A DNA stretch of 11,361 bases from Zygnema cylindricum (GCA_037447655.1 JBBHKE010001202.1:1-11361); one strand, 5' to 3'. Shown: positions 1 through 7,073, counted from the first letter of the stretch. Translations and numbers: made by a program. The notes: generated by a model from the sequence alone, not told the origin.

Positions 1-281
1 GGGCATGTGGGCTGGAAGACACATTCCAATTTGACAAATATAATGATGGTAAATTTGTTTAGGGGCGGCATGAGCCATTTTGCCAATGATTACTCTTGAT
101 TATTTTTTACATCAAAATAGCTTGAATGTTGCTTCTAATGCCGTAAGGTTTATAAAAGATATTTTTGTTCTCGTGAAAGTGACTGCCTTTAATTAGAAAC
201 ACAAATTGGTGTGAGCATCATTCAACATATTGATCATTTAAAGAGATTTTTATAATTTGTGGGTTTAATTTATTACACGTA
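1..281. other. AT-rich left flank, no gene seen
   Basis: This is AT-rich non-coding sequence. Neither strand has a convincing open frame, and I found no continuation of the reverse-transcriptase-like fragment that lies on the far side of the retrotransposon block. The five bases before the first LTR (277-281, ACGTA) are not repeated at 4348 or 7074, so no target-site duplication can be assigned. Confidence 0.6.
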
Positions 282-648
282 TGAAATTCTATGGGTTCCA
301 TTTCCCCACAGAATCGCAGACCTAAAGAAGCTTATCTAGATAGTGCCCACTCCAAGTTGATACAAACCCAAATGACTGACACCTTGACAGTCAGAAGTCA
401 TATACAACTTCACCCCTGTGAAATAAGACTTTCTGTGTGCTCAGTTTCACCACAGAATGCAAAGCTTGAACATGTGTTTTTGACAACATTCCCCACTTTG
501 ACTTTCCCTTAGAAATGCCGCCACCCTGGCAAGAAAAAACTCTGACCGACTACACCCCTGTGTAGCTTGGACTCCCCTGAGTCCGCAGCAAAAAGAATCA
601 CTGAATTTGCTCCCCTGAGCAGTTAGTTATGGCTGGCCAAAGATGGCC

Positions 649-656
649 TATAAATA
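649..656 (+). promoter_or_regulatory. TATA box inside left LTR, antisense to gag
   Basis: TATAAATA preceded by GGCC fits the plant TATA consensus. It recurs in the right LTR at 3638-3645 within a well-conserved block. It lies on the plus strand, opposite to gag, so if active it would drive transcription out of the LTR away from gag. Activity is inferred only. Confidence 0.35.
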
Positions 657-888
657 CAAAAGGTCACCTAGAGAGAGGCGCCTCAAACACGCTAAGTCCC
701 TTAACTTCTACTCACAACTACCTACTACTCTACCCTCGGCCAATCAAAAGAGTGTATAGTACAAGAAGGTACGGTGGCCGATTGTACTTCTTGTATGGCC
801 ATTGTACAACATGGCCTTCTGGTTGACAATTGTCAACATGGGAGCCATCGTTCCTCCTCCCATCCTTTCCGGCGTCCAAGGATATGGC

Positions 889-898
889 GCCACGTGGC
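889..898. promoter_or_regulatory. G-box palindrome GCCACGTGGC (left LTR)
   Basis: This perfect 10-bp palindrome contains CACGTG, the core recognised by plant bZIP and bHLH factors. The identical palindrome is at 3878-3887 in the other LTR. Binding is inferred from the motif. Confidence 0.4.
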
Positions 899-922
899 AC
901 AGCGCGCCGCTATTACCGAAAG

Positions 923-950
923 CCGCCAAAGATTCATTCGGGTTTGGCGG
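923..950. repeat. 8-bp inverted repeat (hairpin) in left LTR
   Basis: CCGCCAAA (923-930) and TTTGGCGG (943-950) pair perfectly around a 12-nt loop. The same hairpin is kept at 3912-3939 in the right LTR with one loop change, while surrounding sequence has diverged. Confidence 0.55.
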
Positions 951-1331
951 GGGCGACGTCGTCCATCCGATCATGTATGTTACACGGTTAGATTCGCGTC
1001 CGCGAGCGCCGTTTGACTATTGACGCCGTTTCGTCAATTTTGGTATGTTTAAGTGAAAGTGACGTTTGCGTAACACTTTAATTAATCGCCGAACCACAAA
1101 CGTGTATCATTTTTTTAATCTATAAAGTACTCTATAGACCCAAGTTCAAATCTTGTTTAGGGCTACTTTTGGTAATCTATCAATTTGACTGCCTGTTTCT
1201 TTTTCACTATGGCGGCAACCATGGTGACTCTCTCTCTCTCTTCACTGTAGAGTCTAAATTAAGAAGTGAATATTAATTACTTCTTTTCAACATAGACAAA
1301 TACAGACCTAGAAAATACACACATTTTAACA

Positions 1332-1344
1332 CTCCCTTTATTTT
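1332..1344 (-). other. Polypurine tract of the copia-like element
   Basis: On the minus strand AAAATAAAGGGAG ends directly against the TGTT that begins the 3' LTR. This is where plus-strand DNA synthesis is primed in LTR retrotransposons. Its position confirms the minus orientation given by the PBS. Confidence 0.7.
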
Positions 1345-1349
1345 CTAGT

Positions 1350-2153
1350 CTACTTCTCTTTCACCTCACTCTTAATAACAAAACACAATTTATATATATA
1401 TATATATTTTTTCTTTTTCCTTTTTCTTTTCCCCTCATAAAACATTAAGTGAATACCCCCGTATTTGAAACAGTGTATTAGATGAACCGAAATAATAAAT
1501 GTATCACACATTTTATTTTGCATGCCATTTTTCATAAATCCGGGTTTTTGGAGCAAGGATTTTATCCACCTCATTTCTTTTTGATCCGAGCAAAATCTAG
1601 ATTCCCACTTGCATTTCAAACAGCAAGCCCCATCCCCAACTTGCAACACATACCTAAATGCTAAACCTTTTACAGGCACACCTTCATAAATGGCATCACT
1701 CCCATTAGTGATGTCAAATCCATTACCCCCCAAATTTATCTTAAAATCACGAGTCCCCACTAAGTTCGTTATAAAATCTACATCTTCCGTACTCATATAT
1801 TTGTATATGATAATTACCCCATTTTCTGAACTTCCCTCACTCTCTATGGAATTCTTTCCACTATCACTTTCTATTTTGAATCCTACAAAATATTTCTCCT
1901 CCCCTAAACCTTTCATTAAATATTCCTCTTCTCCCCTATCCTTTGGAGCCTCCTCTAGATTTCCTTCTCCCCTTTCCATAGAATCCGTTGAAGTCTCCTT
2001 TTTCAACCAGTTTTGTGTCACCAAAATATCTATGAAAATATCCTCATTATTTTTACATTTTTCAAGTACCTCCTTTCTCTTTACCTCACTTATACCTCCA
2101 AAAGCGCACTGTTGCTTTCGTGGAATTTCTGTGTACGTTTCTCTCTTCTCCAT
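1350..2153 (-). CDS. Unrecognised 267-residue ORF downstream of gag in the copia-like element
   Basis: This open frame runs from ATG at 2153 to a stop at 1350, in the place normally taken by pol. The frame stays open upstream only to 2177 (a TTG), and the gag-tail frame ends with TAA at 2181-2183 in the same reading frame, so gag tail and this ORF are separated by a single stop. The protein is highly charged. An acidic, Glu/Ser-rich first half is followed by a more folded-looking stretch around residues 120-200 with several Gly and Cys residues (a CCLKCKW segment). The last 40 residues are dubious because they read through a (TA)n run at about 1390-1407 and a poly-pyrimidine run. I see no copia protease, integrase (HHCC or DDE), RT or RNase H signature. 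It may be a lineage-specific accessory ORF, captured sequence, or a decayed remnant. Function is unknown. Confidence 0.4.
   Translation of the reverse strand: MEKRETYTEIPRKQQCAFGGISEVKRKEVLEKCKNNEDIFIDILVTQNWLKKETSTDSMERGEGNLEEAPKDRGEEEYLMKGLGEEKYFVGFKIESDSGKNSIESEGSSENGVIIIYKYMSTEDVDFITNLVGTRDFKINLGGNGFDITNGSDAIYEGVPVKGLAFRYVLQVGDGACCLKCKWESRFCSDQKEMRWIKSLLQKPGFMKNGMQNKMCDTFIISVHLIHCFKYGGIHLMFYEGKRKRKKKKYIYIYKLCFVIKSEVKEK
1390..1407. repeat. (TA)n microsatellite
   Basis: This is a run of about nine TA units followed by a T/C-rich tract. It lies inside the 3' end of the unrecognised ORF and encodes its Ile-Tyr repeat, which argues that the last part of that ORF is not under protein selection. 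Confidence 0.8.
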
Positions 2154-2180
2154 TCTACCGATGTGAAGAAGCTCCAAAAT

Positions 2181-3240
2181 TTATTCATCCTTTTTCTCCT
2201 CTTCCCCTTCTTCCTCCTCATTCACATTCCAACTTCTAATTTCTTCTAAACAAGGGCATTCCGCCATATAGTGACCCGTCCCTACAAAAGAAGCAAACCC
2301 CCTTTTTCAAAGCTCCACTTTCTTTTCCTCTCCCTCTCTTTCCACCAAAGTTCCGATAAGGTTTACCTTTGTCTTTCTTCCCCTCATCACGCTTTCGCTC
2401 GTCACCACCGTTCCTCTCATCACGCTTCCGCCAATCACCGTCGTTCCTCTTATCATGCTTCCGCCAATCACCACCAGCTGTAAATGCATTCACCCTGTCA
2501 CTTCCCCTACGAAGCTCCAAAGTGCTTTCCCTCACAATAATTATCCCCATGGTAAAGCTCCAAGTCCACGAGGAGCCATCCATTGCCTGCATACGACAAA
2601 TGATGTTTTCGTACTCATCTAGGAGTTTCATAAGTAGTGTATTAATCTTCCTCTCCTCAGATTCTACATATCCTGCACTAGCAAGCTCAACATATAGCGC
2701 AGCAATATCATTGCAAAATTCTATCATGCTACCGCCTTTATAAACATAGGCATCTATTTCTTGTTTTACTAATTGCTGCCTCTGAATAGTCTCACTCTTA
2801 TAAATCTGACTTAGTGCTTCCCATATCTCTGAAGACTTCGTTAGACTTAAAAGAGTGATAGCTATGGACTTAGACACATATCTAAGTATGAGATGTTTTG
2901 CTATAGTGTTTTTGTATTCCCATATTTTTCTGTCATTTTCTTCAGTTTTAATCCCTACAAGTGGTACCATAGCTGAGAGCCTAGCTCCCCTCACCAAAGG
3001 TGTCCATTTTTCCTTCTCCCCTATTTCCTCATCCACGGAAAGGTTTTTCCCTTCACCTTCCGTTGCATTTGAACTCCGGTTGATACTCTAGGCAGCCCCA
3101 TATGATTCTCCATAGTATGCTCCTCCAAAGCCAGGTGGCGGACATCTCACTTGTCCCGAAACAATTCCCCATAAGTGCTTCTCGAAAAGCAATCCCTCCA
3201 TTGTAAACTCTCAATAAGTGAAGCTTGTTTCATCAAACAT
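2181..3240 (-). pseudogene. gag: Ty1/copia-type Gag (UBN2 family), broken
   Basis: Gag forms the retrotransposon particle and binds its RNA. From an ATG at 3240 the frame contains a short N-terminal segment with the LW..V.G pattern of copia Gag (after 3201), then a UBN2-like region (about 2960-2590). The UBN2 signs are the A...I...L spacing, EIWEAL...Y, an LVKQEI...Y helix and the LL.LL..YE motif. A basic Arg/Lys/Asp region with three 11-residue repeats follows (2472-2374), and then a zinc-knuckle start C-F-F-C near 2290. Breaks: TGA at 3211-3213, TAG at 3088-3090, and a frameshift just after the CFFC, so the His and last Cys of the CX2CX4HX4C knuckle lie in another frame. That frame ends in an acidic tail at TAA 2181-2183. 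The long open stretch 3036-2236 starts only at GTG, so no true start exists there. The family call is firm. Confidence 0.87.
2374..2472 (-). repeat. gag: Three 33-bp in-frame tandem repeats in gag basic region
   Basis: Units at 2472-2440, 2439-2407 and 2406-2374 encode 11-residue repeats beginning GDWRK, GDWRK and GDERK. The first two are nearly identical and the third has diverged. They add positive charge just before the zinc knuckle, consistent with RNA binding. Confidence 0.8.
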
Positions 3241-3252
3241 AGGCACCCTAGA

Positions 3253-3268
3253 TGGTGGGCCCATAACC
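3253..3268 (-). other. Primer-binding site, initiator tRNA-Met anticodon-arm type
   Basis: On the minus strand GGTTATGGGCCCACCA follows directly after the 5' LTR end (TTTCA). It is complementary to the anticodon arm of plant initiator tRNA-Met (TGGTGGGCCCATAACC), not to the tRNA 3' end. This is the half-tRNA priming mode known from Drosophila copia. It fixes the element's orientation as minus. Confidence 0.85.
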
Positions 3269-3637
3269 TGAAACTCTGTGTGCTCCATTGCCCACAGAAA
3301 TCGCAGATCCAAAAGAAGCTTATCTAGATAGTGCCGACTCTAAGTTGATATAAACCCAAATGAATGATCCCTTGACAATTAGAACCCCAATACACCTTCA
3401 CCCTTTTGAAGAGAAGACCTTTTGTGTGCTCAGTTCCACCACAGAATGCAAAGCTTGAATATGTGTTTTGGACAATATTCCCAACTTTGACTTTCCCACT
3501 GAATAAGTGCCACCCTGGCACGCAAAGACTCTGACCGACTACATTCCTGTGTAGCTTAAACTCCCTTGAGTCCGCAGCAAGAAGAATCACTGAATTTGCT
3601 CACCCGAGCATTAAGTTATGGCTGGCCAAAGGTGGCC

Positions 3638-3645
3638 TATAAATA
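3638..3645 (+). promoter_or_regulatory. TATA box inside right LTR, antisense to gag
   Basis: TATAAATA lies in the same context (after GGCC) as the copy at 649-656, on the strand opposite to gag. Plus-strand transcription from here would run toward the second element. Inferred from motif and conservation. Confidence 0.35.
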
Positions 3646-3877
3646 CAAAAGGTCACCTGGAGAGAGGCGCCTTAAACACGCTAAGTCCCTTAACTCCTAC
3701 TCATAACTACGTCCTACTCTACCCTAGGCCAATCAAAAGAGTATATAGTACACGAAGGTACAGTGGCCGATTGTACTTCTTGTACGGCCATTGTACAACA
3801 TAGCCTTTTGGTTGACACTTGTCAATATGGGAGCTGTCGTTCCTCCTCCCATCCTTTCCGGCGTCCAATGATGTGGC

Positions 3878-3887
3878 GCCACGTGGC
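3878..3887. promoter_or_regulatory. G-box palindrome GCCACGTGGC (right LTR)
   Basis: This 10-bp palindrome around CACGTG is identical to the one in the left LTR, although neighbouring bases differ between the two copies. Confidence 0.4.
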
Positions 3888-3911
3888 ATAGCGCGCCGCT
3901 ATGTTCGAAAG

Positions 3912-3939
3912 CCGCCAAAGATTCCTTCGGGTTTGGCGG
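3912..3939. repeat. 8-bp inverted repeat (hairpin) in right LTR
   Basis: CCGCCAAA and TTTGGCGG pair around a 12-nt loop, as at 923-950 in the left copy. Confidence 0.55.
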
Positions 3940-4110
3940 GGGGGTGACGACGTCCGTCCGATCATGTATTTTTCACGGTTAGATTTGCGTCCGCGAGCGT
4001 CGTTTGACTATAGATGTTGTTTCGTCAATTTTGGTCTGTTTTAATGAAAGTGACGTTTTGCGTAACACTTTAAATACATAACGATTTGAACACGTATATC
4101 GTTTCATAAA

Positions 4111-4180
4111 CGCTATAATGGTTAAGGCATACGACTATGTCATATCTTGCAGACCTAGGTTCAAATCCTATTTGGTGCAC
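4111..4180 (+). ncRNA. tRNA-derived (SINE-like) segment inside the LTR, possibly tRNA-Asp-like
   Basis: The segment contains an A-box-like TATAATGGTTAAG and a clean B-box GGTTCAAATCC (4159-4169). Both are spaced as in a tRNA gene, with ATGTCAT where an Asp-type GTC anticodon loop would sit and AGACC before the T arm. This fits the body of a tRNA-Asp-like sequence with Pol III internal promoter boxes. The acceptor stem does not pair, so it is not a functional tRNA. The left LTR keeps only a degenerate B-box near 1142-1152. Flanks shared by both LTRs show it was part of the LTR before transposition. It lies antisense to gag. A SINE capture is the simplest inference. Confidence 0.4.
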
Positions 4181-4388
4181 TATTTTGGCAATCTACTATT
4201 CTGTCTGCCTGTTTCTTTCTGACTATTGCGACAGCCATGGTGACTCTCTCTCTCTCTTCACTCTAGAGTCTAAATTAGGAAGTGAATATTAATTACTTCT
4301 TTTCAACATAGACAAATACAGACCTAGAAAATACACACATTTTAACAGTTATTTTGACACTTAGTGATTTGTTAACAGCTCACAAGTG

Positions 4389-4396
4389 TATATATA
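4389..4396 (+). promoter_or_regulatory. Candidate LTR TATA box
   Basis: TATATATA lies about 40 bp into the LTR in the element's own orientation and is repeated identically at 6640-6647 in the 3' LTR. The position is early for a plant LTR promoter, so the assignment is tentative. Confidence 0.35.
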
Positions 4397-4613
4397 GATT
4401 TGAGCTTTATTAGGATAATAATCAATGCTGGTTAGTAAAGTGGGGACCAAAGATGTAGTGTTTTAGGGTTGTCGATTAGATCATGCACTTTGAATGATAT
4501 AATGATTATTTGATTATACTTTGATTATACTTTTGTTTATGTGTGATGCATTTGTGTGTTATTATTTATTTATGTTTTTATATATGTTTGATATGCATTG
4601 TTTATGCATTTGT

Positions 4614-4707
4614 CCTAGGGTTTGTTTATGTCGATTATTCCATCAAACCTTAGATGTTGTCATAGGGTGTATTTATGTTGATTATTCCATGAAACCCTAA
4701 ATGTTGT
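4614..4707 (+). repeat. 47-bp tandem duplication with telobox-like motifs (5' LTR)
   Basis: Units 4614-4660 and 4661-4707 share the GATTATTCCAT core and the ATGTTGT end. Each unit starts with a TAGGGT-type motif and carries the inverse AAACC(C/T)TAA, so each can fold as a hairpin. The second unit has AAACCCTAAA, matching the plant telobox. The block is repeated at 6865-6958 in the other LTR. Confidence 0.7.
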
Positions 4708-4822
4708 TGTATGTTAAATGGAGGATGCATTTCAAATGATTATTCATTGGCCTAGCTTCGCTTAGCTTTTTGCATGATAGTTTGGGTCGCTTCTGCGGTC
4801 TATTTTAGACCAAAGAACAACA

Positions 4823-4836
4823 GGTTATGGGCCCAC
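4823..4836 (+). other. Primer-binding site, initiator tRNA-Met anticodon-arm type
   Basis: GGTTATGGGCCCAC follows the LTR end ACAACA without a gap and is complementary to the anticodon arm of plant initiator tRNA-Met. It is the same priming class as in the neighbouring element, though the LTRs of the two are unrelated in sequence. Confidence 0.85.
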
Positions 4837-6598
4837 ACCCCATCTATCATATGTTAGGTTTAGTCGATGTAGGTTTTTGTCACACGCATTGTAGCGGGTT
4901 AATATTGTCCTTGCTGGTTGTATTGCAGTAATGGTGTCTGTGTACTCATGAGATCGGCCTTATCATAGTGTTGGTATGTGCCGAGTTTAATCTTGCATTG
5001 CCCCAAGGGTTAACTTAGTGACAGTGCCGAAATGTCTACCCTCAATGAAAATGATTAATTATGAGAAATGATATTTTATTTTTGGAAAATACATATTCGT
5101 TTGATGGAGAGATGTGGAAGGTGGAGATTCGACGTTTGGGGGAGAGAGATCCGAAAGGTGGAGTTGTGGCATTTGGTGAAAGATCCGAATTTGTAGATTT
5201 ATAATTATGGGATGTTATGAGATTTTATTTTTCGAATTGTTGGTAGTTTTGGGAAATGTAACATTATTGGAGCTTAAAATTGGGATAGAGAATGTAGATT
5301 TTATTTATTTTTATTTTTGATGTTTTATTTTGTGGGATTAAGTACGCGGGTTGCGAAATTTAGAAAATTTGGAAAGTTTTATTTTCGGAAATTGTTATGG
5401 TAGTTAGAGGAAAATGTGATAATTTTGTTGGAATTTTGTTTATTTTTTGGTAGAATTGATTTTCGGAAAATAGTTTATTATTTACGTATTTTTATGGGAA
5501 ATTTTTGGATTTAGATATTGTTGAGAAAAGAGAAAATTTTGTTGTAATCGGAAAATGAAAATATATATTATGTATTATGAAATCTGGATGATATCTGGAG
5601 GCAGCGGAAGCGTAGGTGGAAAAAGTGGGAAAATTTTGTTGGAGGAATTTGGCGGATTAAGATGGAGAAGGCAGTTGAAAGCAGGTGTGACAGCTGGTAA
5701 CATTGGTGACAACTGATGACGTGGCGCCATGGATGCACGAGACTAATTTTTCGGGGGAGTGTTGTTTTTGAAAACTTAGTTTCGTGCGTACGGAGCGTTT
5801 CGTGCGTGCGCGTGTTCGCGTGCGTGCGCATTTACGCGATGTAGTGTGGAGGTTCGAATAGATTTGCGGATTGGGGGAGTAAATGTACGAAGAAAATTAA
5901 ATGTACGTGAAGGACTAATTGAGTGGCGCGGAATGCGCAATGTAAATGGACGGCGGATCGCGAAGCGATCCGATTTGAAATTTTCGAAGTGTGAAAATGT
6001 ATGCATGGCGTACGAAACAAAATGCGACAAGCGCATTTATTACAAGGGACGCGCTTGCGGTACGAAAATGATTTCGGCTGTACGATATTATTTCGGCAAG
6101 TGGACGTGAATTCACTTCGCGACAGTTGTGGGATATTTAACGACACGCGCAGATTTCACTTGGATTTTTGTGACCACGTGGCGCGACATCGAAGGTGCCG
6201 AATAAAGAGCTACGGACGGCGGACAAAGGTCGCCGCTATTTTCCAATGAGTGGGGAGCGAAATCACGTCAAATCACAAGAATCATATTTTGGACGTCCCG
6301 GATTCTTTGACGAAAATCAAGGAGTTTCGCTGAGTGACTCCGCATGACTTAGCATGTCTCAGCATACGATTCTATGAGATTGTGTGTACTTCAAAATATT
6401 TGAAACAACATTGTCTTGTCTTATGTGTATTAATAAAATAGAATTGATTGTGATATTTATTTTTATGTGGTCAATCAGGGTCTCGACACTTTAATTTATG
6501 TGTCGCATTTGCAGACAAGTGTACGCTTACGATTGTTTGACTTTCAGGTGTACGCTTACGATTAGTTTGATTTAATAACAGTTACGTAATCTACGTTG
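4837..6598 (+). other. Interior of the young element, no recognised coding sequence
   Basis: Three compositional zones are visible. Positions 4837-5050 are mixed sequence. Positions 5050-5560 are strongly A/T-rich with a recurring, loosely conserved TTTTATTTT(C/T)GGAAA motif. Positions 5700-6300 are CpG-dense, including a CGTGCG/CGCG-rich run at 5780-5840 and a G-box-containing CCACGTGG at 6174-6181. The last 300 bp are AT-rich again and hold a 29-bp tandem repeat beside the 3' LTR. Open frames of 80-105 codons occur on both strands in the CpG-rich zone, but they overlap each other and look like no known family, so I do not call them genes. The interior may be degenerate LTR-element sequence or captured host DNA. 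Confidence 0.6.
6519..6576 (+). repeat. 29-bp tandem repeat next to the 3' LTR
   Basis: The 16-mer GTGTACGCTTACGATT occurs at 6519-6534 and again at 6548-6563. The unit continues for 13 further similar bases each time. Confidence 0.75.
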
Positions 6599-7073
6599 GT
6601 TATTTTGACACTTAGTGATTTGTTAACAACTCACAAGTGTATATATAGATTTGAGCTTCATTAGAATAATAATCAATGCTGGTTAGTAAAGTGGGGACCA
6701 AAGATGTAGTGTTTTAGGGTTGTCGATTAGGTCATGCACTTTGAATGATATAATGATTATTTGATTATACTTTGATTATACTTTTGTTTATGTGTGATGC
6801 ATTTGTGTGTTATTATTTATTTATGTTTTTATATATGTTTGATATGCATTGTTTATGCATTTGTCCTAGGGTTTGTTTATGTCGATTATTCCATCAAACC
6901 TTAGATGTTGTCATAGGGTGTATTTATGTTGATTATTACATGAAACCCTAAATGTTGTTGTATGTTAAATGGAGGATGCATTTCAAATGATTATTCATTG
7001 GCCTAGCTTCGCTTAGCTTTTTGCATGATAGTTTGGGTCGCTTCTGCGGTCTATTTTAGACCAAAGAACAACA
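6599..7073 (+). repeat. 3' LTR of the young element
   Basis: This is a 475-bp copy of 4348-4822 with about five substitutions (near 6629, 6659, 6665, 6752 and 6939). It ends ACAACA at 7073. Directly beyond it begins the reverse-transcriptase-like fragment. The bases before it (CGTTG at 6594-6598) probably represent a mutated TGTTG LTR start, which would make the original LTR 480 bp. Confidence 0.85.

Larger units (their letters stand above)
282..1331 (-). repeat. 3' LTR of the copia-like element (left copy)
   Basis: This 1050-bp repeat matches 3269-4347 along its whole length, with an estimated 10 percent or more substitutions and small indels. It is bounded by TG at 282 and CA at 1331 and is followed directly by the polypurine tract complement. 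Compared with the right copy it is about 29 bp shorter, mainly because 20-25 bp are missing from the tRNA-like segment near 1125-1165, where a degenerate B-box remains. Short plus-strand open frames inside it (for example 629-826, which recurs at 3618-3803) are copies of LTR sequence and not genes. Confidence 0.88.
282..4347 (-). mobile_element. Ty1/copia-like LTR retrotransposon, gag-only (TR-GAG type), degenerate
   Basis: Two long direct repeats (282-1331 and 3269-4347) flank a 1.94-kb interior. On the minus strand each repeat starts TGTTAAAATG and ends TTTCA, the canonical TG...CA of an LTR. The minus-strand order is complete for an LTR element: 5' LTR (right), PBS directly next to it, gag, a second ORF, polypurine tract, 3' LTR (left). 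The gag family places it in Ty1/copia. No protease, integrase, RT or RNase H motif is visible and there is no room for a normal pol of about 3 kb, so it must have moved with enzymes supplied by another element. The LTRs are well diverged and gag is broken, so this copy is old and inactive. No 5-bp target-site duplication is seen. Confidence 0.88.
3269..4347 (-). repeat. 5' LTR of the copia-like element (right copy)
   Basis: This 1079-bp repeat is bounded by TG at 3269-3270, directly beside the PBS, and CA at 4346-4347. It matches 282-1331. It carries the fuller copy of the tRNA-like segment (4111-4180), a (TC)n run near 4244-4257, a G-box palindrome at 3878-3887, a hairpin at 3912-3939 and a plus-strand TATA box. 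Its right end touches the 5' LTR of the next element with no intervening base. Confidence 0.88.
4348..4822 (+). repeat. 5' LTR of the young element
   Basis: This 475-bp repeat holds a TATA-like TATATATA (4389-4396), an internal 47-bp tandem duplication (4614-4707) with telobox-like AAACCCTAA, and a terminal hairpin GGTCTA-TTT-TAGACC (4797-4811). It ends ACAACA at 4822. The end CAACA predicts a TGTTG start. The 3' copy is preceded by a near match (CGTTG at 6594-6598) but this copy is not, so its first five bases are probably missing at the junction. Confidence 0.85.
4348..7073 (+). mobile_element. Young non-autonomous LTR retrotransposon, plus strand
   Basis: Two direct repeats of exactly 475 bp (4348-4822 and 6599-7073) enclose a 1776-bp interior. 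By eye they differ at about five positions, far less than the LTRs of the neighbouring element, so this insertion is much more recent. The LTR ends ...GAACAACA and is followed directly by an initiator tRNA-Met anticodon-arm PBS. The interior has no recognisable gag or pol, so the element depends on another element's proteins. No clear polypurine tract precedes the 3' LTR. No target-site duplication is visible: TAACA lies before 4348 and AATAC after 7073. It is longer than typical TRIMs and shorter than LARDs. Confidence 0.82.

Noticed and set aside
629-826. Conserved short open frame starting MAGQRWPIN, repeated at 3618-3803
   Set aside because: The similarity is explained by the two LTR copies. 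It overlaps a TATA box and has no recognisable domain.
1690-2166. 158-codon open frame on the plus strand
   Set aside because: It is the complement of the minus-strand ORF in the retrotransposon, with Ser/Pro/Phe-rich shadow composition.
4111-4180. Functional tRNA gene
   Set aside because: The acceptor stem does not pair and the D and anticodon stems are degraded, so only a tRNA-derived segment is supported.
5832-6146. 104-codon minus-strand and 87-codon plus-strand open frames in the CpG-rich zone
   Set aside because: They overlap on opposite strands, the plus one begins at GTG, and neither resembles a known family. CpG-rich DNA with few stop codons explains them.
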